From: Streptomyces flavofungini
GTDB lineage: Bacteria > Actinomycetota > Actinomycetes > Streptomycetales > Streptomycetaceae
Assembly: GCF_014650815.1 (NCBI RefSeq)
Contig: NZ_BMVR01000010.1
Location: forward strand, 124,001-188,000
DNA length: 64,000 nucleotides
Reading direction: 5' to 3'
Of the stretch, positions 16,986-26,282 are shown piece after piece; position 1 is the first letter of the stretch, and each line of letters begins with the position of its first letter. Under the pieces are notes generated by a model, which worked only from the letters and a program-made list of their open reading frames with translations, was not told where the DNA came from and did no database searches. A program made the translations under genes and the position numbers.

Positions 16986-17708
16986 TCACGCGGACTTGGG
17001 CTCGCCCGCGAACTCCTTGGCTTCGACGCGCGCGACCACCACGTGCGGCCGCCCGGCATGCGGCGCCGTGAACGCCGCGTACAGCGCCTCGTGGTCCCGG
17101 CCGTCGACGGTGACCGCGGACCACCCGGCCGCCTCGAAGCGGGCGGCGATGCCGCCGGGGCGGGCGAAGGACGCCGACGCGTTGTCGATCACCAGGGTGT
17201 GCAGGCGGTCGAGACCGGCGGGTCCGGCGTAGGCGATGGCCTCGTGGTTGCTGCCCTCGTCCAGCTCGGCGTCCCCGACGAGCACCCACACACTCGGGTC
17301 GGTGAGGCCGCGCGCCCGCAGCCCGAGGGCGGTGCCGACGGCCAGGGGCAGGCCGTGTCCGAGGGAGCCGCTGCCGATCTCGGCGCCGGGGACCAGGACG
17401 CGGTCCGGGTGGTGCCCGAGCGGGGAGTCGTACGCGCCGAAGCCCTCCAGCCAGTCGACGGGCAGGAAGCCCTTGGCCGCGAGCACCGCGTAGTACGCCA
17501 TCGGCCCGTGCCCCTTGGAGAGCAGGAACCGGTCGCGATCAGGGGCGTCCGCCCGGGCGGGTGTGACCCTGAGCACGCGGTCGTAGAGCACCCACAGCGC
17601 GTCCAGCGTGGAGGTCGCCGCGGGGCCGTGCTTCTCGTCACCGGTCATGAGGCCCATGAGGCGGGGGAGGTCCGCGTACGTGAAGGTGTGCTCCGTTGTC
17701 GTCGTCAT
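16986..17708 (-). CDS. Transketolase-like, N-terminal (TPP-binding) subunit
   Basis: A 240-residue subunit. The ATG at 17708 gives MTTTTEHTF; upstream in-frame readings would enter the tRNA gene. The sequence SKGHGPMAYYAVLAAKGFLP, GSLGHGLPLAVGTALG and GDAELDEGSNHEA with a later IDN motif form the thiamine diphosphate and magnesium site of transketolase N-subunits. With the adjacent C-subunit it should form a heterodimeric thiamine enzyme. The donor and acceptor sugars, or a role in C5/C7 sugar supply, cannot be told from sequence. Confidence 0.9.
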   Translation of the reverse strand: MTTTTEHTFTYADLPRLMGLMTGDEKHGPAATSTLDALWVLYDRVLRVTPARADAPDRDRFLLSKGHGPMAYYAVLAAKGFLPVDWLEGFGAYDSPLGHHPDRVLVPGAEIGSGSLGHGLPLAVGTALGLRARGLTDPSVWVLVGDAELDEGSNHEAIAYAGPAGLDRLHTLVIDNASASFARPGGIAARFEAAGWSAVTVDGRDHEALYAAFTAPHAGRPHVVVARVEAKEFAGEPKSA

Positions 17709-17834
17709 GTCGACGAGCGTGCAACCTGAACCAGACTTGAGGTCAAGCGGTGGAAAGGCGTGAGCGATCACGGTCCGGAGTGCGGTATTGTTTCGGTGCG
17801 CGTTCGGCCAGGGAAACCCCAGGTCAGCGGGCAA

Positions 17835-17908
<74 letters not shown>

Positions 17909-17927
17909 CCGTGTTCTCACAGGTCGG

Positions 17928-17962
17928 AGGCCGTTTCTGCCGCAAGGCAGGAGCGGCCTTTT
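17928..17962 (+). terminator. Rho-independent terminator after tRNA-Pro
   Basis: An inverted repeat with GGCCG and CTGCC pairing with GGCAG and CGGCC around a GCAA tetraloop is followed by TTTTCC. It begins about 20 bp after the tRNA end, as expected for its terminator. Confidence 0.75.
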
Positions 17963-18150
17963 CCGTTGGTGTCGGGGCGTGGTCGCATTCCGGGCACCTC
18001 GCCGGTGGCCTTGCTCACTCCGCGGTGCCGCGTTCGCCCACAGCGATTAGGCTAAGCCGGTTGTTTGGTTCCAGGGCCGGACAACCCCAGGCAAACCGGG
18101 AGCGGCACGGCGAACTCCCGGGGACCCGCGGCCTTCGACGATAGGACTCG

Positions 18151-21100
18151 ATGGAAGCCACGCGCGCGAACGCTGAGCTCAGCCTGCTCGAAGCGGAGAT
18201 GAGCGAACAGTTCGAGGAGCCGGCCTTCTTCATCGCCGGGAGCGCCGCCGAGCCGCGCACCCTCATGGACATCCTCGACGCGACGGTGCGGTCGCACGCC
18301 GACGAACCCGCCCTCGACGACGGCACCCGCCAGGTGACGTACCGCGAGCTGGCCGCCGAAGTGGAGCGGCTGCGCCGGCGGCTCGACGCCGCCGGGGTCG
18401 GCCGCGGCGACCGCGTCGGCGTCCGCGTGCCGAGCGGCACGAACGAGCTGTACATCGCGATCCTCGCCGTCATCGCAGCGGGCGCCGCCTACGTCCCGGT
18501 CGACGCCGAGGACCCCGACGAGCGCGCCGACCTCGTCTTCGGCGAGGCCGAGGTGCGCGCCGTCATCGGCGCCGGGCACGCCTTCACGGTCGACAAGCCC
18601 GCCGACGTCCCGGCCGGACGGCCCGGGCTCGACGACGACGCCTGGATCATCTTCACGTCCGGATCGACCGGCAGGCCCAAGGGCGTCGCGGTCAGCAACC
18701 GCAGCGCCGCCGCGTTCGTCGACGCCGAGGCGGCCCTGTTCCTCACCGAGGAGCCCATCGGGCCCGGCGACCGGGTGATGGCAGGGCTCTCCGTCGCGTT
18801 CGACGCGTCCTGCGAGGAGATGTGGCTGGCCTGGCGCTACGGCGCCTGCCTCGTGCCGGTGCCGCGCTCCCAGGTGCGCAGCGGCGCCGACCTCGGGCCG
18901 TGGCTGGTCGAGCAGGAGATCACCGTGGTCTCCACCGTGCCGACGCTCGCCGCCCTGTGGGAGCCGGAGACCCTCAACGACGTACGCCTGCTGATCTTCG
19001 GTGGTGAGGCCTGCCCGCCGGAGCTCACCCAGCGCCTGGTCACCGAGGGCCGCGAGGTGTGGAACACCTACGGCCCCACCGAGGCCACCGTCGTCGCCTG
19101 CGCCGCCCTGATGACCGGCGACGAGCCCATCCGCATCGGACTGCCGCTGAACGGCTGGGAGTTGGTCGTCGTCGACGAGGCCGGACGGCCCGTGCCGATG
19201 GGCGAGAGCGGCCAGCTCGTCATCGGCGGCGCGGGCCTCGCCCGCTACCTCGACCCGGAGAAGGACGCCGAGAAGTACGCGCCCCTGGAGTCCATGGGCT
19301 GGCAGCGCGCCTACCGCAGCGGCGACCTCGTCAAGGCCGACCCCGAAGGCCTGGTCTTCCTCGGCCGCAGCGACGAGCAGATCAAGCTCGGCGGGCGGCG
19401 CATCGAGCTCGGCGAGGTCGACGCCGCCCTCCAGGCGCTGCCCGGCGTCGCGGGCGCGGCCGCCGCCGTCCGCACCGCACGCAGCGGCAACCAACTGCTC
19501 GTCGGCTACCTGGTCACCCAGGACGGCTTCGACCACGCGGCCGCCGTCGAGAAGCTGCGCGCCGAACTGCCCGCCGCACTCGTACCGCTGCTCGCCCCCG
19601 TCGAGGACCTGCCCACCCGCACCTCCGGCAAGGTCGACCGCGCGGCGCTGCCCTGGCCACTGCCCGACGTCGACACCGGCGGCAAGGCCGAGCAGCTCTA
19701 CGGCACCGAGGCCTGGCTCGCCGAGCAGTGGAGCGAGACCCTCGGCATCCCGGTGAACAGCGCGTCCGACGACTTCTTCGCGATCGGCGGCAGCAGCCTG
19801 GCCGCCGCCCGGCTCACCACGCGGCTGCGCACGCGCTACCCGAGCGCCGCCGTCATCGACATCTACGAGCGGCCCGTCCTGCGCAAGCTGGCCCGCCGCC
19901 TGGAGAAGTCCGCGCAGGGCGACGGCGCCGCCCGCGTCGTCGCGCCCGTGCCCAGGCGCACCCAGGCGGCCCAAACCGGCCTCCTGCTCCCGCTGTTCAC
20001 CCTCGTCGGGCTGCGCTGGGCGGTCGCGCTCGCCGCGCTCGGCAACGTCCTGCACCACTTCGGCGCCTACCCCTGGGCCCCGTCCGCCTCCTGGTGGCTG
20101 ATCGCCGCCGGTGCCCTGGTCCTCTACAGCCCGCCCGGTCGCCTCGGCATCGCGGCGGGCGGCGCCCGGCTGCTGCTGCGCGGAGTGGACCCCGGCACCT
20201 ATCCGCGCGGCGGCTCCGTGCACCTGCGGCTGTGGACCGCGGAACGCCTCGCCGAGTACAGCGGCGCCACCTCCCTGACCGGCTCCTGGCTGGAGCGGTA
20301 CGCCCGTGCGCTCGGCGCCAAGATCGGCTCCGAGGTCGACCTGCACTCGCTGCCGCCGGTCACCGGGCTGCTCAAGCTCGGCCGCGGCTGCGCCGTCGAG
20401 ACCGAGGTGGACCTGTCCGGGCACTGGCTCGACGGGGACCGCCTGGAGATCGGCGCGATCAAGGTCGGCGCGGGCGCCGTGGTCGGCACCCGCAGCATCC
20501 TGTTCCCGGGCGCCCGTGTCGGCAAGCGCGCCGAGGTCGCCCCCGGCTCCGCCGTGCGCGGCCAGATCCCGACCGGCCAGCGCTGGGCGGGCTCGCCCGC
20601 GGGCAAACTCGGCAAGGCCAAGCGGGACTGGCCGAAGCAGCGGCCGCCGCGCGCCGTGCACTGGCGCGCGATGTACGGCATCACGGGCATCGCACTCAGC
20701 CTGCTTCCGGTCGCGGCCGCGGTGCCCGCGCTGTTCGTGGCGCGCGCCTTCGTGCCCGCCGACGCCGCACTCGGCGCGGCCGTACGCGGCGCACTGCTCG
20801 CCCTCGCCCCGGCGACGCTGGCCTTCGGCCTCGCGTACGCCGTCCTGATCCTCGTCGGCGTCCGCCTGCTCAGCCTCGGCCTGCACGCGGGCACCCGCCC
20901 CACCCACAGCCGCATCGGCTGGCAGGCGTGGACCGTCACCCAGCTCATGGACCTGTCCCGGCAGACGCTCTTCCCCCTGTACGCCGGGCTCGTCACCCCT
21001 GTCTGGATGCGGCTGCTCGGCATGCGCATCGGACGCGGCGCCGAGGTGTCCACCGTGCTCGCGCTGCCCAGCCTGACCACGGTCGGCGAGGGCGCGTTCC

Positions 21101-22038
21101 TCGCCGACGACACGCTGACCGCCCCCTATGAACTCGGCGGCGGCTGGGTGCGCATCGGCCGCGCGGAGATCGGCCGCCGGGCCTTCCTCGGCAACTCCGG
21201 CATGACCGCGCCCGGCCGCTCGGTGCCGGACGACGGCCTGGTCGGCGTCCTCTCGGCGACCCCGAAGAAGGCCAAGAAGGGCAGCTCCTACCTGGGCCTG
21301 CCGCCGGTCAGGCTGCCGCGCGCGGCAGCCGGCTCCGACGACAGCCGCACCTTCGCGCCGCCCGCCCGCCTCAAGCTGGCCCGCGCCCTGGTCGAGCTGT
21401 GCCGGATCGTCCCGGTGTTCTGCTCGGCGGCCCTGGTCATCCTGGTGGTCGCACTGCTCGCCGCCGTCGCCGAGCACGGCCTGTGGCTCGCCGCGCTGCT
21501 TTCCGGGGCGGTCCTGCTCGTCGCCGGAGCGCTCGGCGGCCTCGCCTCGATCGCCGCCAAGTGGCTGCTCGTCGGCCGGCACCGCACCGGCGAGCACCCG
21601 CTGTGGTGCGGCTTCGTGTGGCGCAACGAACTCGCCGACACCTTCGTCGAGATGGTCGCCGTGCCCTGGCTCGCCGGAGCCGTCCCCGGCACCCCGGTCC
21701 TGAACCTGTGGCTGCGCGGGCTCGGCGCGCACATCGGCCGGGGCGCCTGGTGCGAGAGTTACTGGCTCCCGGAGACCGATCTGGTCACCCTGGAGACCGC
21801 GACCAGCGTGAACCGGGGCTGCGTCCTGCAGACGCACCTCTTCCATGATCGGATCCTGCGGACGGATACTGTGGTCCTGCGCGAGGGCGCCACCTTGGGC
21901 CCGGGCGGAATCGTGCTGCCCGGCAGCGAGATCGGCGCCCGGTCGACCCTGGGGCCCGCGTCCCTCGTGATGGCCGGCGAGTCGGTACCGGCGGACACCC
22001 GCTGGCTGGGCAACCCGATCGAGGCCTGGCGCCCCTGA
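18151..22038 (+). CDS. Pls/PosA-type nonribosomal peptide synthetase-like protein (A-PCP-membrane/acyltransferase-like)
   Basis: A 1295-residue protein with one adenylation domain (A3 IIFTSGSTGRPKG, A5 NTYGPTEATVVA, A7/A8 YRSGDLVKAD and GGRRIELGE, A10 TSGKVDRA) and one carrier protein (GGSSL, Ser549). It has no condensation or thioesterase domain. The C-terminal 700 residues contain about six membrane helices between left-handed beta-helix segments with repeated I/V-G-x-G hexapeptides. This matches the poly-lysine synthetase Pls and its widespread relatives, in which tandem C-terminal domains polymerise or transfer the activated amino acid at the membrane. The A-domain specificity is not readable here. 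The M1 peptidase gene follows 79 bp later. Confidence 0.88.
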   Translation: MEATRANAELSLLEAEMSEQFEEPAFFIAGSAAEPRTLMDILDATVRSHADEPALDDGTRQVTYRELAAEVERLRRRLDAAGVGRGDRVGVRVPSGTNELYIAILAVIAAGAAYVPVDAEDPDERADLVFGEAEVRAVIGAGHAFTVDKPADVPAGRPGLDDDAWIIFTSGSTGRPKGVAVSNRSAAAFVDAEAALFLTEEPIGPGDRVMAGLSVAFDASCEEMWLAWRYGACLVPVPRSQVRSGADLGPWLVEQEITVVSTVPTLAALWEPETLNDVRLLIFGGEACPPELTQRLVTEGREVWNTYGPTEATVVACAALMTGDEPIRIGLPLNGWELVVVDEAGRPVPMGESGQLVIGGAGLARYLDPEKDAEKYAPLESMGWQRAYRSGDLVKADPEGLVFLGRSDEQIKLGGRRIELGEVDAALQALPGVAGAAAAVRTARSGNQLLVGYLVTQDGFDHAAAVEKLRAELPAALVPLLAPVEDLPTRTSGKVDRAALPWPLPDVDTGGKAEQLYGTEAWLAEQWSETLGIPVNSASDDFFAIGGSSLAAARLTTRLRTRYPSAAVIDIYERPVLRKLARRLEKSAQGDGAARVVAPVPRRTQAAQTGLLLPLFTLVGLRWAVALAALGNVLHHFGAYPWAPSASWWLIAAGALVLYSPPGRLGIAAGGARLLLRGVDPGTYPRGGSVHLRLWTAERLAEYSGATSLTGSWLERYARALGAKIGSEVDLHSLPPVTGLLKLGRGCAVETEVDLSGHWLDGDRLEIGAIKVGAGAVVGTRSILFPGARVGKRAEVAPGSAVRGQIPTGQRWAGSPAGKLGKAKRDWPKQRPPRAVHWRAMYGITGIALSLLPVAAAVPALFVARAFVPADAALGAAVRGALLALAPATLAFGLAYAVLILVGVRLLSLGLHAGTRPTHSRIGWQAWTVTQLMDLSRQTLFPLYAGLVTPVWMRLLGMRIGRGAEVSTVLALPSLTTVGEGAFLADDTLTAPYELGGGWVRIGRAEIGRRAFLGNSGMTAPGRSVPDDGLVGVLSATPKKAKKGSSYLGLPPVRLPRAAAGSDDSRTFAPPARLKLARALVELCRIVPVFCSAALVILVVALLAAVAEHGLWLAALLSGAVLLVAGALGGLASIAAKWLLVGRHRTGEHPLWCGFVWRNELADTFVEMVAVPWLAGAVPGTPVLNLWLRGLGAHIGRGAWCESYWLPETDLVTLETATSVNRGCVLQTHLFHDRILRTDTVVLREGATLGPGGIVLPGSEIGARSTLGPASLVMAGESVPADTRWLGNPIEAWRP

Positions 22039-22117
22039 GGCGGCGGGCCGCCGACCCGGACGCCCGGACAGCACGCGCATCACGTCGTACGAGCACAGGG
22101 CAGGGAGCGGACCAGGC

Positions 22118-23449
22118 GTGAGCGGGCAGCAGAAGACAGCACCGGACCCCTACTTCCCGGGCAACGGTGACTCCCGCTACCGGGTGCACCGCTACGAGCT
22201 GGAGCTCGACTACCGGCCAGGACCGAACCGGCTCGCGGGCGCCGCCCGCGTCAGCGCCATAGCGGGACGGGCGGCGCTCACCGAGTTCCAGCTCAACCTC
22301 GGCGGCTTCCGCATCGGCCGCGTCCGCGTCGACGGGCGCGCCGCGCACTACACGCACCGCGGCGGCAAGCTGCGGGTGCGCCCGGCGAAGGCGCTGCCCG
22401 CCGGGTCCGCGTTCACCGTCGAGGTGCACTACTCGGGCAACCCGAGGCCGGTCAACAGCCCCTGGGGCGGGCTCGGCTGGGAGGAGCTGACCGACGGCGC
22501 GCTGGTCGCGAGCCAGCCGGTCGGGGCGCCGTCCTGGTACCCGTGCAACGACCGGCCCGCCGACAAGGCCTCGTACCAGATCTCGATCACCACCCCCTCC
22601 GCCTACCAGGTGGTGATCGGCGGCCGACTGCTCACCCGTACCACCAGGGCCTCCACCACCACCTGGCTCTACGAACAGGCCGCACCCACCCCCAGCTATC
22701 TGGTCGGCCTGTCCATCGGCAAGTACCAGACGGTGCTCCTCGGCGACCCGGGACTCAGCGGGGTGCCGCAGACCGGGCACTTCCCGGCGCACCTCCTGGC
22801 CGAGTTCTCCCGGGACTTCGCGCGCCAGCCGCAGATGATGGCGCTCTTCGAGGAGCTCTTCGGGCCCTATCCCTTCGGTGAGTACGGCGTCGTCGTGGCG
22901 GACGAGGAACTCGACGTGCCCGTCGAGGCGCAGGGCCTGTCGCTGTTCGGCGTCAACCATGTGGACGGCGCCCGGGGCGCGGAGCGGCTCGTCGCGCACG
23001 AACTGGCCCACCAGTGGTTCGGCAACAGCGTCACCATCGCCGACTGGCGGCACATCTGGCTCAACGAGGGCCTCGCCAAGTACGCGGAATGGCTCTGGTC
23101 GGAGCGCTCGGGCGGGCGCGGCGCCCAGGAACTCGCCGGGGTCGCGCACCGGCTGCTCGCCGCACAGCCGCAGGACCTCAAGCTGGCCGACCCCGGCCGC
23201 AAGCTGATGTTCGACGACCGGCTCTACGAACGCGGCGGCCTCGCCGTGCACGCGGTGCGCTGCGCACTCGGCGACGACGCGTTCTTCCGGATGCTGCGCG
23301 CGTGGGCCACGGTCCACCGGCACGGCGTGGTCAGCACGCAGATGTTCGCCGCCCACGTGGAGCGGTACGCGCAGGGGCCGGTGGACGAGCTGTTCGAGGC
23401 CTGGCTGTACGGGACGCGGCTGCCGGCGCTGCCCACTGCCGTCGCGTGA
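22118..23449 (+). CDS. M1-family zinc metallopeptidase
   Basis: A 443-residue aminopeptidase-type protein. The zinc site HELAH (His294, Glu295, His298) with Glu317 in LNEGLAKY is the HExxH-X18-E gluzincin pattern. An N-terminal beta-saddle domain precedes it. The usual GxMEN exopeptidase motif is not seen; the equivalent stretch reads VPVEAQGLS, so classical aminopeptidase activity is uncertain. Length shows that the C-terminal helical domain of large M1 enzymes is absent. No signal peptide is visible. Start is GTG 22118 with GGGAG upstream. It may act with the Pls-like synthetase, which it follows directly. Confidence 0.87.
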   Translation: MSGQQKTAPDPYFPGNGDSRYRVHRYELELDYRPGPNRLAGAARVSAIAGRAALTEFQLNLGGFRIGRVRVDGRAAHYTHRGGKLRVRPAKALPAGSAFTVEVHYSGNPRPVNSPWGGLGWEELTDGALVASQPVGAPSWYPCNDRPADKASYQISITTPSAYQVVIGGRLLTRTTRASTTTWLYEQAAPTPSYLVGLSIGKYQTVLLGDPGLSGVPQTGHFPAHLLAEFSRDFARQPQMMALFEELFGPYPFGEYGVVVADEELDVPVEAQGLSLFGVNHVDGARGAERLVAHELAHQWFGNSVTIADWRHIWLNEGLAKYAEWLWSERSGGRGAQELAGVAHRLLAAQPQDLKLADPGRKLMFDDRLYERGGLAVHAVRCALGDDAFFRMLRAWATVHRHGVVSTQMFAAHVERYAQGPVDELFEAWLYGTRLPALPTAVA

Positions 23450-23830
23450 CCTCTGCCGTGTGACCAATGCCGCGTGCGCGCTGCCGCGCGAGCGCCGCTT
23501 CGCGATCCCTGCCCGGAGGCGCCGTCCCGGACAAGGGAGCGCCGCATTGCGGTCGCCGTGACGTGATGCGTACGGCGACATCACGGACGCGTCGATGAAA
23601 GCGGCGTGAATTCATCCCGGCCCGGTGGGATTTGTCGGCGGGATTCCGGAACGCCGGACGGGCCGAATTGGCCAGAGTGCGGGAATCGGTCCGGCAGGCC
23701 ACGAACGCCCTGGCATCTGCGGGGCGCGGCCGCCTAGGATCGCCGACGCGAACCTGCACCAGTGGCGCACGTCCCGGGCGTCGCCCAGCACGACCGGAGA
23801 ATTTCGGCAGAAATTCTAGAGGGAGTGGAA
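23450..23830. other. Intergenic region before the BacA-like operon
   Basis: No convincing gene. An inverted repeat CGTGATG (23562-23568) and CATCACG (23579-23585) with a 10-bp spacer could be an operator. A TAGGAT at 23735-23740 is a possible -10 box about 95 bp ahead of the first operon gene, without a good -35. AGAGGGAG just before 23831 is the ribosome binding site. Confidence 0.35.
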
Positions 23831-24508
23831 ATGATGACGGGGGAACAAGTCGGCGTCGTCGCTTTACCGCGGGCGGAGCCCGTGCCGGGGGCACAGCCGA
23901 TTACCCAGTCGTCGGAGGCGCCGGAGTTGTCGAGGCTGCCGGAGCTGTCGGGGTCCCTGAAGCCGCCATCGGCGATCGGCGCGATCCGGTACCTGCACAC
24001 CCTCGGCCCCACCGGCACCAACCTGGAGTCCGCCGCCCACCTCTGGTTCCGGCAGCGCGGGCGCGCCGACGACGGGCAGGTCGTCCTGCACACCTCCCTG
24101 GAACAGGCCATGGCGAGCGTGCCCAGGAACGGCGAGCACGCCCTGCTCGCCTGCGCCGTCTACCCCGACCTGCACACCCTCGTCTTCGGCCACCTGCAGA
24201 CCTGCCGCATGGTCGACTGCTTCCTGTGGCCCACCCACGAGATGGTGCTCGCCGCCCCGCCCGGAGCACGCACCGAGCCCCGCATCGTGGCCACCCACCC
24301 CGCCCCCGCCGGGCTCGTGCCGGACCGGAGCGCACGGCGGCTCGTGACCAGCAACGCGCAGGCGGCCATCGACTGCGCCGGCGGCCACGCCGACGCCTGC
24401 GTCACCACCGTCGTCGCCGCCCGCGCCCACGGCCTGCGGGTCGTCCGCAGCTTCGGCGAGGTGCCGATGGTCTTCACCGTCCATCACGTCCGGGAGTCCG
24501 ATCGGTGA
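23831..24508 (+). CDS. BacA/prephenate dehydratase-like protein
   Basis: A 225-residue protein (ATG 23831, alternative ATG 23834). After a variable 45-residue leader comes HTLGPTGTNLESAAHLWF, which parallels the LGPxGTxxExAA motif of prephenate dehydratase (PheA) and prephenate decarboxylase (BacA). Later, ATHPAP, TSNAQAAIDCA and AARAHGLRVVRSFGEVPMVF align by eye with the BacA regions SHPSP, STSQAA and KYGLTFVKTF-KSIPM. The ENSxEG block of true PheA is missing and there is no ACT regulatory domain, which favours a decarboxylase or another prephenate-processing enzyme over phenylalanine synthesis. It heads a coupled operon with an aminotransferase and an amino-acid exporter. Confidence 0.72.
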   Translation: MMTGEQVGVVALPRAEPVPGAQPITQSSEAPELSRLPELSGSLKPPSAIGAIRYLHTLGPTGTNLESAAHLWFRQRGRADDGQVVLHTSLEQAMASVPRNGEHALLACAVYPDLHTLVFGHLQTCRMVDCFLWPTHEMVLAAPPGARTEPRIVATHPAPAGLVPDRSARRLVTSNAQAAIDCAGGHADACVTTVVAARAHGLRVVRSFGEVPMVFTVHHVRESDR

Positions 24509-25779
24509 CCGGCACCCGCGCCGCGTACCGCCTCCGGGACGACCTGCTCGACGAGGCCACCCGTCTCGGCCACGGGCTGCTGCCCCGGATCGACGACTTC
24601 CGCACCCGCCAGCGCGACGACGGCACCGTCCCCGCCCCGGACGACGACGACCGCCGGAGCCTGCTCGCCATCAAGGCCGAGGCCGCCCGCTGGTTCGCCG
24701 GGCACGACCGCGCCGCCCAGGCCGACGCGCTCGCCGCCGACGTCGACGACTGGCTGGCCGCCGGGCTCGACACGCCGCCGCACTTCGCCCGCAGCCGCGA
24801 CGCCCTCACCGCCCCCGCCGACGGCGACTGGGCCGCGTTCCTCGCCCCCGTGCAGACCACCAACAGCGCCCCGCCCGTCGGCCGGCGTCTGGAGTTCTTC
24901 CTCGTACGCCGCAAGGAACCCGACGCGCTGCCCGAACTGGCCGTCCCCTATCCGCACCCCAAGAACAACTGCCAGGCGACCGTCCTGCTGGCGGGCAGTG
25001 CGGGGTTCGCCGAGGGCAACTGCATCGTGTTCTTCCCCGAGAATGTCGCCGCCCACGACAGAGTCACCGAACAGAATTACGCGATCTTCTTCTTCAGTAA
25101 ATTCCGCCGGATTCACGAGACGTTCGCCCTGCCGTCCGCGCAGTCCGTTCTCACCGCCGAATCCGTGCCCCGGGACTCGGCCGGACTCGACCCCGAAGTC
25201 TGTTACCAGGCCCGCGCCCTGTGGGGATATCTCCACGACTACTTCCACCACCAGGGTCAGTGGCCGCTCGACCGGCACGTCAAACTCAAGACGAACTGGT
25301 TCATCGGCCTCCTCGAGGAGCTGAAGGTCGACGCCAAGACCGTGCTCGCCTGCCGCGCGGACCCCGTCGTCCCGTACGCCGACGAGCAGATCGCCATGGT
25401 CCTCCTTGAGCGCGTGTTCCGGTATCCGCTGGACGCGCACGCCGTCCGCAACTTCGACGCGGGCACCGGCGTGTTCCTCTACTCCTGGCTCCGCGCCCGG
25501 CACGCGATCGCCGTCGACCGCGCCGACCGGCTGCGCCTGGACCTCGACCGGGCCCTCGACGGGCTGCGGGAGCTGGTCGAGGCGATCGAGGACATGGAAG
25601 CGGCCGTCTCCACGCCGTCGGAGTACCGTGCGGCGGCCAAGGAACTGGTACGCACCCAGCTGCACGAGGGCGCGGACGGCGACCGCTACGCCTTCACCGG
25701 TGACCAGCGGACGCTGCTGCGCGCCCGGGAGCACCTCGCCGCCCTGCCGCCGCTGCGCTTCGCACCGGCGGAGATGTGA
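24505..25779 (+). CDS. Conserved protein of unknown function (possible metal-dependent enzyme)
   Basis: A 424-residue cytoplasmic protein whose GTG start shares GTGA with the preceding stop, so it is translationally coupled to the BacA-like gene. I do not recognise an established function; it may belong to a DUF family of actinobacteria. Its best features are an Asn/Gln-rich middle (YPHPKNNCQATVLLAG), the motif GYLHDYFHHQGQWPLDRH near residues 240-257, rich in His and Asp and suitable for metal binding, and LLERVFRYPLDAHAVRNFD near 300. Sequence around 25070-25130 is noticeably lower in GC than its surroundings. By position it should act on the product of the BacA-like enzyme. Confidence 0.8.
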   Translation: MTGTRAAYRLRDDLLDEATRLGHGLLPRIDDFRTRQRDDGTVPAPDDDDRRSLLAIKAEAARWFAGHDRAAQADALAADVDDWLAAGLDTPPHFARSRDALTAPADGDWAAFLAPVQTTNSAPPVGRRLEFFLVRRKEPDALPELAVPYPHPKNNCQATVLLAGSAGFAEGNCIVFFPENVAAHDRVTEQNYAIFFFSKFRRIHETFALPSAQSVLTAESVPRDSAGLDPEVCYQARALWGYLHDYFHHQGQWPLDRHVKLKTNWFIGLLEELKVDAKTVLACRADPVVPYADEQIAMVLLERVFRYPLDAHAVRNFDAGTGVFLYSWLRARHAIAVDRADRLRLDLDRALDGLRELVEAIEDMEAAVSTPSEYRAAAKELVRTQLHEGADGDRYAFTGDQRTLLRAREHLAALPPLRFAPAEM

Positions 25780-26282
25780 GCGGGACGCACGGGGAACGAC
25801 CAGCGATGAAAGGTGAGGAGAGAGTGACAGCCATGGGTCGTCGTGACGGGGCCGCGCTGGACCGGGCCGCGATGGAGGCCGCGGTGCGGCAGTACTTCGA
25901 GGCGTGCAACAAGGTCGACCGCGACCTGTTCGCCCAGTGCGTGTCCGAGCGGGTCGTGCACTACCTCGCCCACGGCATGTCCGGACCCGTCCCCGGCATC
26001 GACCCGATCGTGGCGCGCTGGGGCGCCGACGTGCGGGCCAACGACTCCCACTGGGCCGTCGACGCCGTGTACGCCGACGAGCACACCCGCACCGCCGTCT
26101 GCGAGTGGACCGCGTTCAAGCCCCGCCTGGGCAAGGTGCTGCGCGGCGCCGAGGTCTACCGCTTCGACGACGCCGGACTCATCGACGAGGTCCGCATCTA
26201 CTACGCGTCGCGCCGCGACGACACCGTCGCCGCCAACGAACTCGAAGGCTTCCCCTACGCCGAGCGGGGCTTCGCCACATGA
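25776..26282 (+). CDS. SnoaL-like/NTF2-fold protein
   Basis: Up to 168 residues from GTG 25776, which overlaps the previous stop. GTG 25824 or ATG 25833, behind GAGGAGAG, are good alternatives that start nearer the domain. The body (AVRQYFEACNKVDRDLFAQC, then VVHYLAHGM and ending in RFDDAGLIDEVRIYYASR) is a single alpha+beta cone of the SnoaL/ketosteroid isomerase superfamily. Members isomerise, cyclise or hydrate small substrates. In bacilysin biosynthesis a cupin isomerase follows BacA; this protein could fill the equivalent slot. That is inference. Confidence 0.78.
   Translation: MSGTHGERPAMKGEERVTAMGRRDGAALDRAAMEAAVRQYFEACNKVDRDLFAQCVSERVVHYLAHGMSGPVPGIDPIVARWGADVRANDSHWAVDAVYADEHTRTAVCEWTAFKPRLGKVLRGAEVYRFDDAGLIDEVRIYYASRRDDTVAANELEGFPYAERGFAT

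Noticed and set aside
18052..22083. A 1343-codon minus-strand open frame opposite the Pls-like gene
   Set aside because: It is the mirror of a GC-rich gene with A-domain and carrier motifs on the plus strand; no domain is recognisable in the mirror.
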